A DNA stretch of 64,000 nucleotides from the NCBI GenBank assembly GCA_937927915.1, contig CALGKB010000010.1, positions 22,708-86,707 of the forward strand, in the 5' to 3' direction. A program made the position numbers and the translations under genes. Positions 43,209 through 52,282 of this stretch are shown here, piece by piece. Numbering within the stretch: position 1 is the stretch's first letter; each line of letters begins with the position of its first letter. The notes under the pieces are model-generated. The model was not told where the DNA came from and did no database searches. It saw nothing but the letters and a program-made list of their open reading frames with translations. The stretch is from an uncultured Pseudanabaenaceae cyanobacterium. GTDB taxonomy: Bacteria; Cyanobacteriota; Cyanobacteriia; Pseudanabaenales; Pseudanabaenaceae.

Positions 43209-44650
43209 TTTAATTCTAGGTGAGCAATTGTCTGTTGTAAAAATTTTTGCAGGAGTTCTTCTTTCTGTGCCAGGGCAAATTGTTGCTGTACGACAGCGGT
43301 GATGCCCCCGTCTCCCCATTGTCCCTGCTGGGCAAAATAGGCTTGAAAACTTCTGCCGGCAATACGGGTCAGATAGGCGGCTGTGATCCCCCCCAGGGCA
43401 TTTTTCACCACTACCCCCAGGGGATTCACTGTCAAAGTGGCATTCAGAATTTGCATCGCTGTTTTTGTCAATCCCAGACCCGTCATCGTTTGTACCAAGG
43501 ATTTTACTAAGTTTTGTCCGTCTTCCCAACTGATTTGACAGTCATAGACCTGGGCAATGTCTAGCACCATCTGGGTATGTACTGCTGCGGTGGCGAGAAA
43601 ATCCACCAGGGGTAAGGGGTTAGCTACTACTGCTGCTGCCACTAGCCATTGATAACGATCGATAATTGCCTGCGTTTGTTGTTCTCTTTCGGCAGTAATC
43701 ACCGATCGGGCTTCTGTAGTCAGGGTTTGACATTGGAGTAAGACATTATCAGCTATGAGGTCTTTTGTCTGGGCGGTGAGGATGTCTGCCAGAGTTGCCA
43801 ACAAAGGAGCCAGCTTGGGGGGCGGCTGATAGATTTCCCCCGTCGGCAAAGACACAGGGGCGGGATGGGCAGCAATGGGGACTGTCTCTATGGCTAGGTG
43901 GGCTTGCTGTAGGCGCTCTTGGATTTTAGCAAGGATAGCTGCTTGGTCGCTCTTGGTGTAGAGGTCAATCTTATTCCAGACGAGGACAATCTTTTTGCCT
44001 AGGTGATACAGTTCTTGCAAGAGTTGAAATTCTGCCTGCTTAAGGTCTTCTGCAATGACAAACAGGAGTAAGTCAGCCCTAGTGGCAATCCTGCGCGCTA
44101 ACTCTTCCCGTTCTTTTCCCCCTTCCCCTGCTTCTAAAATACCGGGACAGTCCACCAGGCTGACGGTGCTCTTGCCAATCTGGACCGGACGGTACTTCAC
44201 ACCAATTTCCGTTGTGCCCATCGTGGCAGCAATTTTACCCTGTGCCCGCCCCAACAAAGCGTTGACTAAAGAGGTCTTGCCCGCTGAACCCACTCCAAAC
44301 ACCACTACCTGCAGTTCCTGCCGCTCGATCGTTGTCCTTAATTTCTCTGTCTGTTCTTGTAATGCCCCCTGGGTCACCTGGTCGCGAATTTTTTGCAATT
44401 GTTCCTCTAGTGCTGTTAGGTTTGCCTGGGCAGCCGTCAGCTTATCGGGAAATTGCGGGATAGAGGGGGCAGGGGAGGGAGGACGGAAAAATCGCCAACG
44501 GAGGCAGATAAAAACAACAATGAGCAGCAGTACCACCAGGGCAAGGGGAGACACCTGCATTAGCTTTACTACAACATCCAGGAGGACAATTAGGAGGCTA
44601 ACCCCTGCCGCCACAGCCACTAAGCCTAGCCAAAATCTAAGCCCCCGCAA
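43205..44650 (-). CDS. Membrane-anchored Era-like GTPase with DUF697-like C-terminus
   Basis: A 481-residue protein with two N-terminal membrane spans (about 6-28 and 34-50) and a G domain from about residue 114: G1 GVGSAGKTSL, G2 GTTEIG, G3 DCPG, G4 NKID and a plausible G5 (IAAHPAP). The C-terminal 170 residues are helical with hydrophobic stretches and resemble DUF697 (YcjF-type). The start is a TTG at 44650 overlapping the ExbB-like gene by 14 bases; no better start precedes the membrane spans. Its order after a parvulin and an ExbB-like channel suggests membrane or envelope maintenance. No function is known for cyanobacterial members. Confidence 0.8.
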   Translation of the reverse strand: MRGLRFWLGLVAVAAGVSLLIVLLDVVVKLMQVSPLALVVLLLIVVFICLRWRFFRPPSPAPSIPQFPDKLTAAQANLTALEEQLQKIRDQVTQGALQEQTEKLRTTIERQELQVVVFGVGSAGKTSLVNALLGRAQGKIAATMGTTEIGVKYRPVQIGKSTVSLVDCPGILEAGEGGKEREELARRIATRADLLLFVIAEDLKQAEFQLLQELYHLGKKIVLVWNKIDLYTKSDQAAILAKIQERLQQAHLAIETVPIAAHPAPVSLPTGEIYQPPPKLAPLLATLADILTAQTKDLIADNVLLQCQTLTTEARSVITAEREQQTQAIIDRYQWLVAAAVVANPLPLVDFLATAAVHTQMVLDIAQVYDCQISWEDGQNLVKSLVQTMTGLGLTKTAMQILNATLTVNPLGVVVKNALGGITAAYLTRIAGRSFQAYFAQQGQWGDGGITAVVQQQFALAQKEELLQKFLQQTIAHLELN

Positions 44651-45278
44651 TCGTTCCCCCCTCCAACCAGCGCTGGCGGTAGAGCAATTCTAGGGTGTTC
44701 CCCGATCGGCGAAAGATGTTCACCTGTTCCCAATGCCACGCCAAAAATAGGCGCTGAAACCCCAAGGTAAAAATGGCGATAATTAACCCCGCAGCGGTAG
44801 AGATCAATGCCTCCGCAATCCCCTTGGTCAAATTCCCCGATTGAATGTTGCTGGCGACATCCCCAATCGTAATGTTACTAAAGGAAGTGATCAAACCCGT
44901 CACCGTGCCCAAGAGACCCAACAGAGGCGCAATGGCAATCACCGCTTCCAATACCTTTTCTCCTCGCAGCATGAGGGCTAACTCCCGATCGGCGGCACTT
45001 TCCAACGCCAAGCGCAATAGCTCCGGGTCAGGCTTTTCCAAGGCTAAAGCACTGTACAAAAAACGACCGACGGGATGGTCTTGACACTTTGCCGCCAAGT
45101 CCCGTGCTTGGTGCCAGTCCACCGCCGCTGCCTCGAGGATTTGCTGGATGTGGAGATTTTCCTTTGCCAACAGCTGGGTCCAAAACCAGGCCTGTTGCAG
45201 AATTGTTGCCAGGGAAAGGATAGAGAGAAACGACAGGGGATACATGACGATCCCCCCCGCCACAAACAAGTCCTTCAT
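44637..45278 (-). CDS. MotA/TolQ/ExbB family proton-channel protein
   Basis: A 213-residue inner membrane protein with three spans: about 5-25, 107-130 and 150-175. The family signature is visible around AIAPLLGLLGTVTGLITSF (second span, with the conserved Thr and Gly) and GIAEALISTAAGLIIAIF (third span). ExbB/TolQ use the proton gradient with an ExbD/TolR partner to drive outer-membrane processes. No ExbD/TolR gene follows; a GTPase gene does. The ATG at 45278 overlaps the parvulin stop (ATGA). Confidence 0.88.
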   Translation of the reverse strand: MKDLFVAGGIVMYPLSFLSILSLATILQQAWFWTQLLAKENLHIQQILEAAAVDWHQARDLAAKCQDHPVGRFLYSALALEKPDPELLRLALESAADRELALMLRGEKVLEAVIAIAPLLGLLGTVTGLITSFSNITIGDVASNIQSGNLTKGIAEALISTAAGLIIAIFTLGFQRLFLAWHWEQVNIFRRSGNTLELLYRQRWLEGGTIAGA

Positions 45279-46018
45279 TGTGCTGTTAACAAACGCGCTT
45301 GCAAGGGTCCCATTGCCTTCAGCTGCTCCCGCATCCAATTTTCAAACATCTCTTCAATCAGTTGGCGGCGTGTCGATTCATCTAGCTGGGCAGGGAAGAA
45401 TTTTTCTAACCGCACAATCACATACCAATCCTCCAGACGCATAGGGGGCCACACTTGTCCTGGCTGACTCACCTGTAGCGTGCGGGCAATGACGGGATGG
45501 GGCGCTGTCAAAGGGGAAGGTCCCACTAAGCCCCCGGTGGCTGCCTCCGCTCCCTGGGAATACTGTTTTGCCAAGTCGGAAAAGGATTGTTCTCCCTCAC
45601 TGATGCGGAAATAAAGTTCCTGGGCGATACCTAAATCCTTGGTGCGGATGAGGGAGTACAAAACCCGATCGAGGGCTGGTTTGCGGGTGAGGAAATAAGC
45701 CTCTACCTTTTTGCCAAAGACTGCTTGTTTGAATTTCTCCAGGCGCGCGGGGCGCTCGATTAGTGCCTTGAGTTGAGTTTCATCCATGCCCTGGCTGGCT
45801 AACCATGCTTGGCGGGCTTCAGGGGTTGTCAGTTGATTCTGGGTGTAAAACTGTTGCACGTAGTTAGTGGCTTCCTCCTCCGTCAGGGGATATTCCGCGA
45901 TCGCATCATCGATGATCATACCCCGCACCAACTGGGGCAGCAGTTGATACTTCCCCAGCAAGTCCATCAACTCGGAGGATTTAATGATGCGATTACCTAC
46001 CTGGTAAATATCCGCCAT
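45275..46018 (-). CDS. Parvulin-type peptidylprolyl isomerase (SurA/PrsA-like)
   Basis: A 247-residue protein with an N-terminal SurA-like helical domain and a PpiC/parvulin domain at about residues 120-210 (LGIAQELYFRISEGEQSFSDLAKQYSQGAEAATGGLVGPSPL). No signal peptide is visible at MADIYQVGN, so it is cytosolic or exported by another route. Cyanobacterial parvulins of this shape are often found beside type I secretion genes; none is here. It is the first gene of a coupled operon with the ExbB-like channel and the GTPase. Confidence 0.82.
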   Translation of the reverse strand: MADIYQVGNRIIKSSELMDLLGKYQLLPQLVRGMIIDDAIAEYPLTEEEATNYVQQFYTQNQLTTPEARQAWLASQGMDETQLKALIERPARLEKFKQAVFGKKVEAYFLTRKPALDRVLYSLIRTKDLGIAQELYFRISEGEQSFSDLAKQYSQGAEAATGGLVGPSPLTAPHPVIARTLQVSQPGQVWPPMRLEDWYVIVRLEKFFPAQLDESTRRQLIEEMFENWMREQLKAMGPLQARLLTAQ

Positions 46019-46143
46019 AGTGCCACTTTAAATCTTACAGGATAGATTTTACCCTCTCTCTTCCCCAAGCTAGCAATTTAGCATAGTGCAATAGGGATGA
46101 GCTAACATAAGCAGAGAATTTGGGCAGCAAGGTAGATAAGTAT

Positions 46144-47820
46144 ATGCGCCACCGTTTACAACGTCTACGCGATTGGCTAGCGGACCGTATGGAAATTGAT
46201 GAACCCCACAAGATGAATCTGTACATAGATGTGGCACAAGGGGCTAGTTTGCTGCAACTAAATTACTGGTTGGAACTGATTTTTGCGGCGGGCATTGCCA
46301 CTCTCGGTCTAGCTTTGAATAGCCCGGCGGTCATCATTGGTGCCATGTTAATTTCCCCCCTTATGTCTCCTATTCTGTCGATGGGTTTATCCCTTGCCAG
46401 TGGGGATTTTGTCCTCGCTGTTCTCTCCGCTGTCAAACTGTTTCTCAGTTGTACTGCTGCAATTGCCTTGGCTACTCTTTTAGTCTATTACTTACCCTTT
46501 AAGGAAATTACCAGTGAAATTGCTGCCAGAACCCAGCCTAATGTCTTAGATTTGTTTGTGGCATTATTTTCGGGAGCGATCGGGTCTATTTCTACCTGTA
46601 AGCCAATGCGCGGCATTGTAACTAGTATTCCTGGGGTGGCTATTGCTGTTGCCTTGATGCCGCCTTTGTGTGTTGTGGGTCACGGTATTGGCATTGCCAC
46701 TAGTCATAGTGTGATCGATGGTTTACGCGTGGCGCAGGGGGGGTTTTTATTATTTCTAACTAACCTGGTGGCGATTACTTTTACCGCTATGATTGTGTTT
46801 TTGCTCTTATACATAGATACGGACAATGTCAAACTGCAAGTTAAAGAGTGGCATCAGCAAAACAGGGAAAGTCAATTTATCCAGATGCTTTTAAGTAACA
46901 ATCGTTTCTTACAAAAATTACGACCGATCGGGAGTTTACCTGGGCGATTACTCATAGTCCTCAGTATTGTCGGTTTGCTATTTATTCCTCTCAGTCGTGC
47001 TATCGATCGTCTGACGCAGGAAGTTTCTACTAGAAATGAAGAGAACCGCATTCGGCGGGTGGTGCGGGAGGTGTGGAATCAACAGTTAGGTCGCTATGCT
47101 AATGGGGAACTGCGGTCTTCCTTACAGCAGCTGACTGTACAGCAGCAGGGGCAGGAATTAGTCCTGGGCTTGACGATCGTGACCAACAGTCCTCTAACGC
47201 GGCAGGAAAGACAACAGTATGTGCAGGTGCTGGCACAAAAACTGCAGAAATCCCCCGATCAGATTTTGGTCAATCTAATTGAGATTCCCACTACGCAAGT
47301 GGCTAAACCCTTGCCAGAGATAGGCGAACTCAATTGGGGGGATATGTATAACAGTGTCCTGGGGGCGATAGAACAAAATATTCGCCAAGTGCAGTTGCCG
47401 GGGGAGCAACAGTTGGTGGGCTACAAAGTTTTGCAGACAGGCATAGAAATTGCCTACCTCGCTGATCAACCCCTTAGTAGAGATGCTGCTGTCCTTTTGC
47501 AAAGGGATTATGCCCGCACTCTGCCCTTGAGTAATATAACTGTCAAACTGCGATTTATCGATCGCCAATTCCAACCCCTTCCCCTGGCAAGGGCGGGAAG
47601 TGAACTTGCCCCCCTCACCCAGCTACACCTCGATCGCCTAGCGTCTTTGCTGGCTGACTATCCGCGCCTCCGTCTCCAGTTGTCTCTCCCTGCCAATGAC
47701 CCCCAGCTACAGTCTTTAGTGAAGGACTATTTCGCTGTCTATCACCACATTCCTCCCGATCGGGTTGCAACCCTGGTGGGGGAGGAGACAGGCGCTATAT
47801 TTTTACTGGCAGGTAGTTAG
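46144..47820 (+). CDS. DUF389 (TIGR00341) multi-pass membrane protein
   Basis: About 558 residues. The N-terminal half is the DUF389 membrane domain with around six spans: LNYWLELIFAAGIATLGLAL, AVIIGAMLISPLMSPIL, then IPGVAIAVALMPPLCVVGHG, and a last span before residue 240. The C-terminal half (about residue 270 on) is soluble, with helical and beta segments ending in IPPDRVATLVGEE, rather OmpA-like in rhythm. DUF389 proteins have no established function. The ATG at 46144 is used; TTG at 46120 is in frame. It overlaps the convergent cyclophilin-RTX gene by four bases. Confidence 0.85.
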   Translation: MRHRLQRLRDWLADRMEIDEPHKMNLYIDVAQGASLLQLNYWLELIFAAGIATLGLALNSPAVIIGAMLISPLMSPILSMGLSLASGDFVLAVLSAVKLFLSCTAAIALATLLVYYLPFKEITSEIAARTQPNVLDLFVALFSGAIGSISTCKPMRGIVTSIPGVAIAVALMPPLCVVGHGIGIATSHSVIDGLRVAQGGFLLFLTNLVAITFTAMIVFLLLYIDTDNVKLQVKEWHQQNRESQFIQMLLSNNRFLQKLRPIGSLPGRLLIVLSIVGLLFIPLSRAIDRLTQEVSTRNEENRIRRVVREVWNQQLGRYANGELRSSLQQLTVQQQGQELVLGLTIVTNSPLTRQERQQYVQVLAQKLQKSPDQILVNLIEIPTTQVAKPLPEIGELNWGDMYNSVLGAIEQNIRQVQLPGEQQLVGYKVLQTGIEIAYLADQPLSRDAAVLLQRDYARTLPLSNITVKLRFIDRQFQPLPLARAGSELAPLTQLHLDRLASLLADYPRLRLQLSLPANDPQLQSLVKDYFAVYHHIPPDRVATLVGEETGAIFLLAGS

Positions 47821-49130
47821 CCAATACGGGCAAAGGCAGCATCCGCTGTGGTGGTGATAAATATGGCGGCAGACAGGGCATTGGGTAGAACACCCACGAC
47901 TTCCCCGATTGGGTTGTTGTTGCCAAGGCGAAGGACAGTATTGCCCCCCACTGCCTCTAGGCGCACATCGGCAAGGGTGATGTTGTCTCCCACAATCACA
48001 ATTTCATCCCCCTGGGCAAGATTGAAGTCGGCAATCCGATCGCTGTTGCTGTCATCGGCGCGCAGCACAAAAGTATCTTTGCCTGCCCCCCCGACGAGAA
48101 TGTCAAAGCCCAAATCCCCGATCAAGGTATCATCGCCATTGCCACCAAGGAGAGTGTCATTCCCCTGTCCACCGCGCACAAAGTCGTTGCCGTTACCTCC
48201 CTCGACGCTGTCATTGCCCTTGTTGCCGTTGAGGATGTCATTGCCCTCGCCACCGACAATGGTGTCATCCCCCTGCCCGCCCCGCAGATAATCCGCCCCT
48301 GCTTCTCCCAGCAAGAGATCATTGCCTTCGTTGCCGTTGACCACATCCCGATCGGGGCTGCCAATTAGAGTGTCATTGCCCCCCAAAAGGCGCACACCGG
48401 AGAAGGCATTAGCAGCAATCTGGCGGTTGTTGGAGTCATTCAAATCCAGACGGTTGTTGTTGTTGTCAGCATCAGCAAAGGGCAGTCCCAAGTTGGCACG
48501 GTTGACAAAGTTAATAAAATCATTCAACAAACCCACCTGATTTTCCAAAATGATGTTGCTCTGGCGGGAGGGAATAATGCCTCCTGTCACCTTCGCGGCT
48601 GTAATCCGATCGCCTTGCCTAATCTGCTGCACATTGGCAAAGCCGTTGATCACCTCGCCAAAGACGGCATAGCTCCCATCCAAACTGGGCTGGGGGGTGA
48701 GAGTAATAAAAAATTGGGAAGAGGCAGAATCCAAGACAGGGGTACGCGCCATAGAAATCACTCCCTGTTTGTGGGGCAGTTCCACCGGCGGCGGCACAAT
48801 TTGACTGAGGGTAGGTTGGGGAGCGCCCTTCGCTTTGATCTCTAGGGGTATAGTCCGTTCCCGTCCTGTGAGGGGGTCAACAAAACCAGCCCGCCCCAGC
48901 AAGTTAGGGGGGAAATTGGGGTCTTTGCTGTTGGGGTCCCCCGCCTGCACCACAAAATTGGGCACCACGCGATGGAAGGTAATACCGTCGTAGAACCCCC
49001 GCTCCACCAAGTCGATAAAATTACCAGCCGTAATGGGGGCATCGATGCCGTTGATCTCCACCTCGATCGGTCTGCCGTTGACAGCGATCGTGACTATTGC
49101 CACCCCATTGAAAATAGGACGTTCTGTCAT
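47817..49130 (-). CDS. Cyclophilin fused to RTX calcium-binding repeats
   Basis: A 437-residue two-part protein. Residues about 5-190 are a cyclophilin-type peptidylprolyl isomerase (FYDGITFHRVVPNFVVQAGDP, SSQFFITL, YAVFGEVINGF). Residues about 250-385 are RTX nonapeptides of the GGxGxDxLx type (GNEGNDLLLGEAGADYLRGG...), which bind calcium as a beta-roll. The end has the usual hydrophobic RTX tail. It starts with no signal peptide at an ATG preceded by GGAGGGGA. RTX proteins normally leave by type I secretion using a C-terminal signal, so this is likely a secreted or surface foldase. No type I secretion genes are in the window. Confidence 0.9.
   Translation of the reverse strand: MTERPIFNGVAIVTIAVNGRPIEVEINGIDAPITAGNFIDLVERGFYDGITFHRVVPNFVVQAGDPNSKDPNFPPNLLGRAGFVDPLTGRERTIPLEIKAKGAPQPTLSQIVPPPVELPHKQGVISMARTPVLDSASSQFFITLTPQPSLDGSYAVFGEVINGFANVQQIRQGDRITAAKVTGGIIPSRQSNIILENQVGLLNDFINFVNRANLGLPFADADNNNNRLDLNDSNNRQIAANAFSGVRLLGGNDTLIGSPDRDVVNGNEGNDLLLGEAGADYLRGGQGDDTIVGGEGNDILNGNKGNDSVEGGNGNDFVRGGQGNDTLLGGNGDDTLIGDLGFDILVGGAGKDTFVLRADDSNSDRIADFNLAQGDEIVIVGDNITLADVRLEAVGGNTVLRLGNNNPIGEVVGVLPNALSAAIFITTTADAAFARIG
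48065..48392 (-). repeat. RTX nonapeptide repeat-coding array
   Basis: Tandem 27-base coding repeats with consensus GG-x-G-x-D-x-L-x within the cyclophilin-RTX gene. The repeats are diverged at the DNA level and in frame, so they are protein repeats and not a CRISPR or satellite. Confidence 0.85.
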
Positions 49131-49227
49131 ATTCCCCTCCCAGACATTTGCAATCTACCATATAGTCGCATTGAAAATAGGGGTATGTTCCCTTAAGATA
49201 GGCAGTATGGCAGGGGAGGTAGGCAAA

Positions 49228-50109
49228 ATGGAATTGCAGTTCAAAGAACGCTTAGAAGCCCTACTCAATATACCAGGCTTAGTCTTACAGCTGACGGAAG
49301 AGGGAGATAGCCTTGTCGTCGTCCTCAATCGCCCCCACCCCTCCCACCTCGACTATGTGAGTATTGTCGATCGGGTCATAGAAGAGGTAGAAATCAGTCT
49401 CCTCCCCTACCGATCGGTGCAGTTTTATAGCCGCCTCCTGGGGGAAGAGGAACCCGACTGGACTCGCACCATTCCCCTGGGGCAACAGCAGGGTAGCGCC
49501 ACTGTCATTATCTCCTCTACTCCCTCGGCACCTACTCCCATAGAGGAATCGCCTGCTCCTACTGCAGACAGCAGTAAAACCCAGGTCATCGATAACGAAG
49601 AGACTGACATAGAGGAAATAGAGGAAGAATTCAACCTGCCCAAACCCCAGCTGCCCTCCCGTCAACCCCGTAAGCCCAAACCCCCAGTGGAGCAAGAGGA
49701 CCTCCAGGAAGTAGCAGCGCCAACTATGATGGCACCAATACCCCAGTCTAAGAAGGTGGAAGAAAAGGTGGAAGAAGAAGTGGCAGCGGAAACCCAAATT
49801 GCTGCTCCTCCCCCCCGCCCCCAGCCCAAACCCCCCCAACCTGTTAGTCAGCCTGTCTCTTCCCCTCCTTTTCCCTGGCAATCGGTGCTGATAGCGGGAG
49901 CGGTAGTGGTCCTACTGGGCACGATCGGATGGTTTCTATGGCGGCGCAATCAGTCCAAGCCCCAAAAAGCCAGTACAATGCCCTATGTAGTGATTTTGTC
50001 AGCAAAACGTGATGTCCCAACCCCAGACCTATTACTTCGTTGCCGCCAGTCGCAAATATCTCCTGGAAACGGAACCCCTGCAGGAATCCCTAGAGGAACG
50101 GCGGCGTAA
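49228..50109 (+). CDS. Uncharacterised protein with C-terminal membrane anchor
   Basis: About 293 residues: a compact N-terminal domain (1-105; ERLEALLNIPGLVLQL, VIEEVEISLLPYRSVQFYSRLLGE), a long acidic and Pro-rich linker (about 110-245), a single membrane span (VLIAGAVVVLLGTIGWFLW) and a short tail. The domain is conserved in cyanobacteria as far as I recall, without a function. The ATG at 49228 has GGGGAGG eight bases ahead. Its last 98 bases overlap the DUF2488 gene in another frame; if one base changed in the A5 run before the end, the protein would instead stop in a TGATG overlap with that gene. The C-terminal residues are therefore doubtful. Confidence 0.65.
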   Translation: MELQFKERLEALLNIPGLVLQLTEEGDSLVVVLNRPHPSHLDYVSIVDRVIEEVEISLLPYRSVQFYSRLLGEEEPDWTRTIPLGQQQGSATVIISSTPSAPTPIEESPAPTADSSKTQVIDNEETDIEEIEEEFNLPKPQLPSRQPRKPKPPVEQEDLQEVAAPTMMAPIPQSKKVEEKVEEEVAAETQIAAPPPRPQPKPPQPVSQPVSSPPFPWQSVLIAGAVVVLLGTIGWFLWRRNQSKPQKASTMPYVVILSAKRDVPTPDLLLRCRQSQISPGNGTPAGIPRGTAA

Positions 50110-50359
50110 CTACCAGGTTCGCCATAAACCGATCGATTTTTGGTTAGTGGAGTGTCCTGCCTTCTTGGATGCCCCCGAATTTGCTGCCCTCAAGGCAAAG
50201 ATTCCCACCCCTGCCGCTGCCGTCATTTCCACCGACCCCAAACTAATTACTTGGTTGAAACTGCGCTTAGAATTTGTAGCTAGGGGGGAGTTTGTCGCTC
50301 CCTCTACTAGTATTCCTGACCCTCTTGCTAGTCGACAGCCATGCACTCCTTCTTCCTAA
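50012..50359 (+). CDS. DUF2488 / MgPME-cyclase complex family protein
   Basis: About 115 residues, matching a cyanobacterial and plant family annotated as associated with the Mg-protoporphyrin monomethyl ester cyclase complex of chlorophyll synthesis. Family marks: TYYFVAASRKYLLETEPLQE at the N-terminus, IDFWLVECPAFLDAPEF, PAAAVISTDPKLITWLKLRLEFV and GEFVAPS. The link to the cyclase is from the family name, not from this sequence. The ATG at 50012 is used. It overlaps the upstream gene by 98 bases and nblS by 19 bases. Confidence 0.85.
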   Translation: MSQPQTYYFVAASRKYLLETEPLQESLEERRRNYQVRHKPIDFWLVECPAFLDAPEFAALKAKIPTPAAAVISTDPKLITWLKLRLEFVARGEFVAPSTSIPDPLASRQPCTPSS

Positions 50360-52272
50360 CTCTCCGCCGCTGGTGGGCGGGTTTTACCCTACAGACGAAG
50401 CTGATGGCGGTGTTGACGATCGGTATATCCCTAGTGATGAGCGCCATTACCTTTTGGGCAGTCAATGACATCCAGACCGATGCCCGCCTCAACGACACCC
50501 GCTTTGGCAAAGATTTGGGTTTGCTCCTGGCGGCGAACGTCTCCCATCTGGTGGCAACCGATAATCGGCAGGAGTTAGCGCGGGTGACCAAAAACTTCTT
50601 TGAGAGCAGTTCTAGTATCCGCTACATTTTCTACGCCAATCCCCAAGGGGAAGTCTATTTTGGCATTCCCTTTGATGCCGTCGATGAACAAACAGGGTTG
50701 ACCCTACCGCGGCGACTGCAGTTACCAGAAAATCTGTTGGACTCTGACCAGCCCTTTGTCCGCCAGCACGAGACTCCCCAGGGACAGGTGACCGATGTGT
50801 TTGTCCCCCTGCGGGAGCAAGACAAGGCAGTGGGTATTTTGGCGATGGGCATCAACCCCAACCCGGCGGTGGTAGTGTCTTCTAGCTTGACGATGGATGT
50901 CACAACGGCTGTCTTTGTCTCCATTTGGGCGATGGTCATCCTGGGGGCAGCTTCCAATGCCGTCACTATTACTAGACCTATCCGCGAATTAGCCGCTGGG
51001 GTACAAAACATTGCGGCAGGGAATTTCCAACAGAGGATTGACCTGCCCTTTGGTGGGGAGTTGGGGGAGTTGATTCGCAGTTTTAATGAAATGGCAGAAC
51101 GCCTCGCCCGCTATGAGGAACAAAACATTGAAGAATTGGCTGCCGAAAAGGCAAAGCTAGAAACCCTGGTTGCCACGATCGCTGACGGTGCCATTTTGTT
51201 GGATTTAGAGTTGCGAGTGGTATTAGTCAATCCCGCTGCCCTCAATATTTTGGGCTGGCAAGAAGCCGTGGGACAAAACATTCTCAATCTGCTCCATCCA
51301 GCGGTAAAAGAAGAAATTGGTCGTCCTCTGATGGAGATTGCCACCGGCGAGAGGGGGGGTGGGGAATTCCGGGTGACAATCCAAGGAGAGGGGGAGAGCA
51401 ATCGCTCCCTGCGCTTTTGGATCAATCGGGTTTTAAGTACCAGTAACACCCTCAAGGGCATTGCCATCACTGTACAGGACATTACCAGGGAAGTGGAACT
51501 CAATGCCGCCCAAAGTCGCTTCATCAGCAATGTTTCCCATGAGCTGCGCACCCCCCTGTTCAACATCAAGTCCTTCATTGAGACGCTTTACGAGTACGAT
51601 GACCAACTCACCCCCGAACAAAAACACGAGTTCCTAGAAACTGCCAACCGCGAAACCGATCGTTTAGCTCGCCTAGTCAACGATGTCCTCGATCTATCCC
51701 GCCTGGAATCGGGACGGAAGTACCGCTTTGACCCCACCGACATCAACTTGGTTATTGACCAAACCCTGCGCACCTATCAGCTCAACGCCCGCGACAAAGG
51801 CATCACACTAATTAAGGAAACCTCGCCTAACTTGCCCAAGGTCTGGGGTAACTACGATATGTTGTTGCAGGTGATGGCTAATCTGGTCGGCAATGCCCTC
51901 AAATTTACCCCCGCTGGCGGGAAAGTCTATATCCGTGCCTACAGTTGGTCGGAACAAAACATGAATGACCCCCAACGATCGGTACAGCGAGTGCGGGTAG
52001 AAGTAGAAGACACAGGCATTGGCATTGAACCCGAACACCAAAAACGCATATTCGATCGTTTCTTCCGTGTGGAAAACCGCGTGCATACCCTAGAAGGAAC
52101 AGGCTTGGGTTTATCGATCGTGCGCAACATCATTGAAAAACATCACAGTTCTGTACATCTCAAAAGTGAAGTGGGGGTGGGGACTACTTTTTGGTTTGAT
52201 CTCAGTGTCTATCAGGACAAATGTGACCTAAGCCTACCGGATGTGGTGGAAGTTGATCATCAACAGGTGTGA
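50341..52272 (+). CDS. nblS: NblS/Hik33 (DspA)-type histidine kinase
   Basis: A 643-residue membrane sensor kinase with the full NblS layout: TM1 (about 20-42), periplasmic sensor region, TM2 (about 185-210), HAMP (ITRPIRELAAG...), a PAS domain (about 270-380), HisKA with the phospho-His in SHELRTPL near residue 400, then HATPase N box (NLVGNALKF) and G box (DTGIGI, near 557). NblS/Hik33 governs responses to high light, cold and nutrient stress, acting with RpaB and SrrA; the sensor is essential in several strains. Regulator partners are not nearby, although RpaA is at 60 kb. It overlaps the DUF2488 gene by 19 bases. Confidence 0.92.
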   Translation: MHSFFLTLRRWWAGFTLQTKLMAVLTIGISLVMSAITFWAVNDIQTDARLNDTRFGKDLGLLLAANVSHLVATDNRQELARVTKNFFESSSSIRYIFYANPQGEVYFGIPFDAVDEQTGLTLPRRLQLPENLLDSDQPFVRQHETPQGQVTDVFVPLREQDKAVGILAMGINPNPAVVVSSSLTMDVTTAVFVSIWAMVILGAASNAVTITRPIRELAAGVQNIAAGNFQQRIDLPFGGELGELIRSFNEMAERLARYEEQNIEELAAEKAKLETLVATIADGAILLDLELRVVLVNPAALNILGWQEAVGQNILNLLHPAVKEEIGRPLMEIATGERGGGEFRVTIQGEGESNRSLRFWINRVLSTSNTLKGIAITVQDITREVELNAAQSRFISNVSHELRTPLFNIKSFIETLYEYDDQLTPEQKHEFLETANRETDRLARLVNDVLDLSRLESGRKYRFDPTDINLVIDQTLRTYQLNARDKGITLIKETSPNLPKVWGNYDMLLQVMANLVGNALKFTPAGGKVYIRAYSWSEQNMNDPQRSVQRVRVEVEDTGIGIEPEHQKRIFDRFFRVENRVHTLEGTGLGLSIVRNIIEKHHSSVHLKSEVGVGTTFWFDLSVYQDKCDLSLPDVVEVDHQQV

Positions 52273-52282
52273 ATTGACATAG

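Noticed and set aside
48065..48392. Tandem repeats that could be read as a CRISPR-like array
   Set aside because: The units are 27 bases, in frame, diverged and encode RTX nonapeptides; there are no unique spacers.
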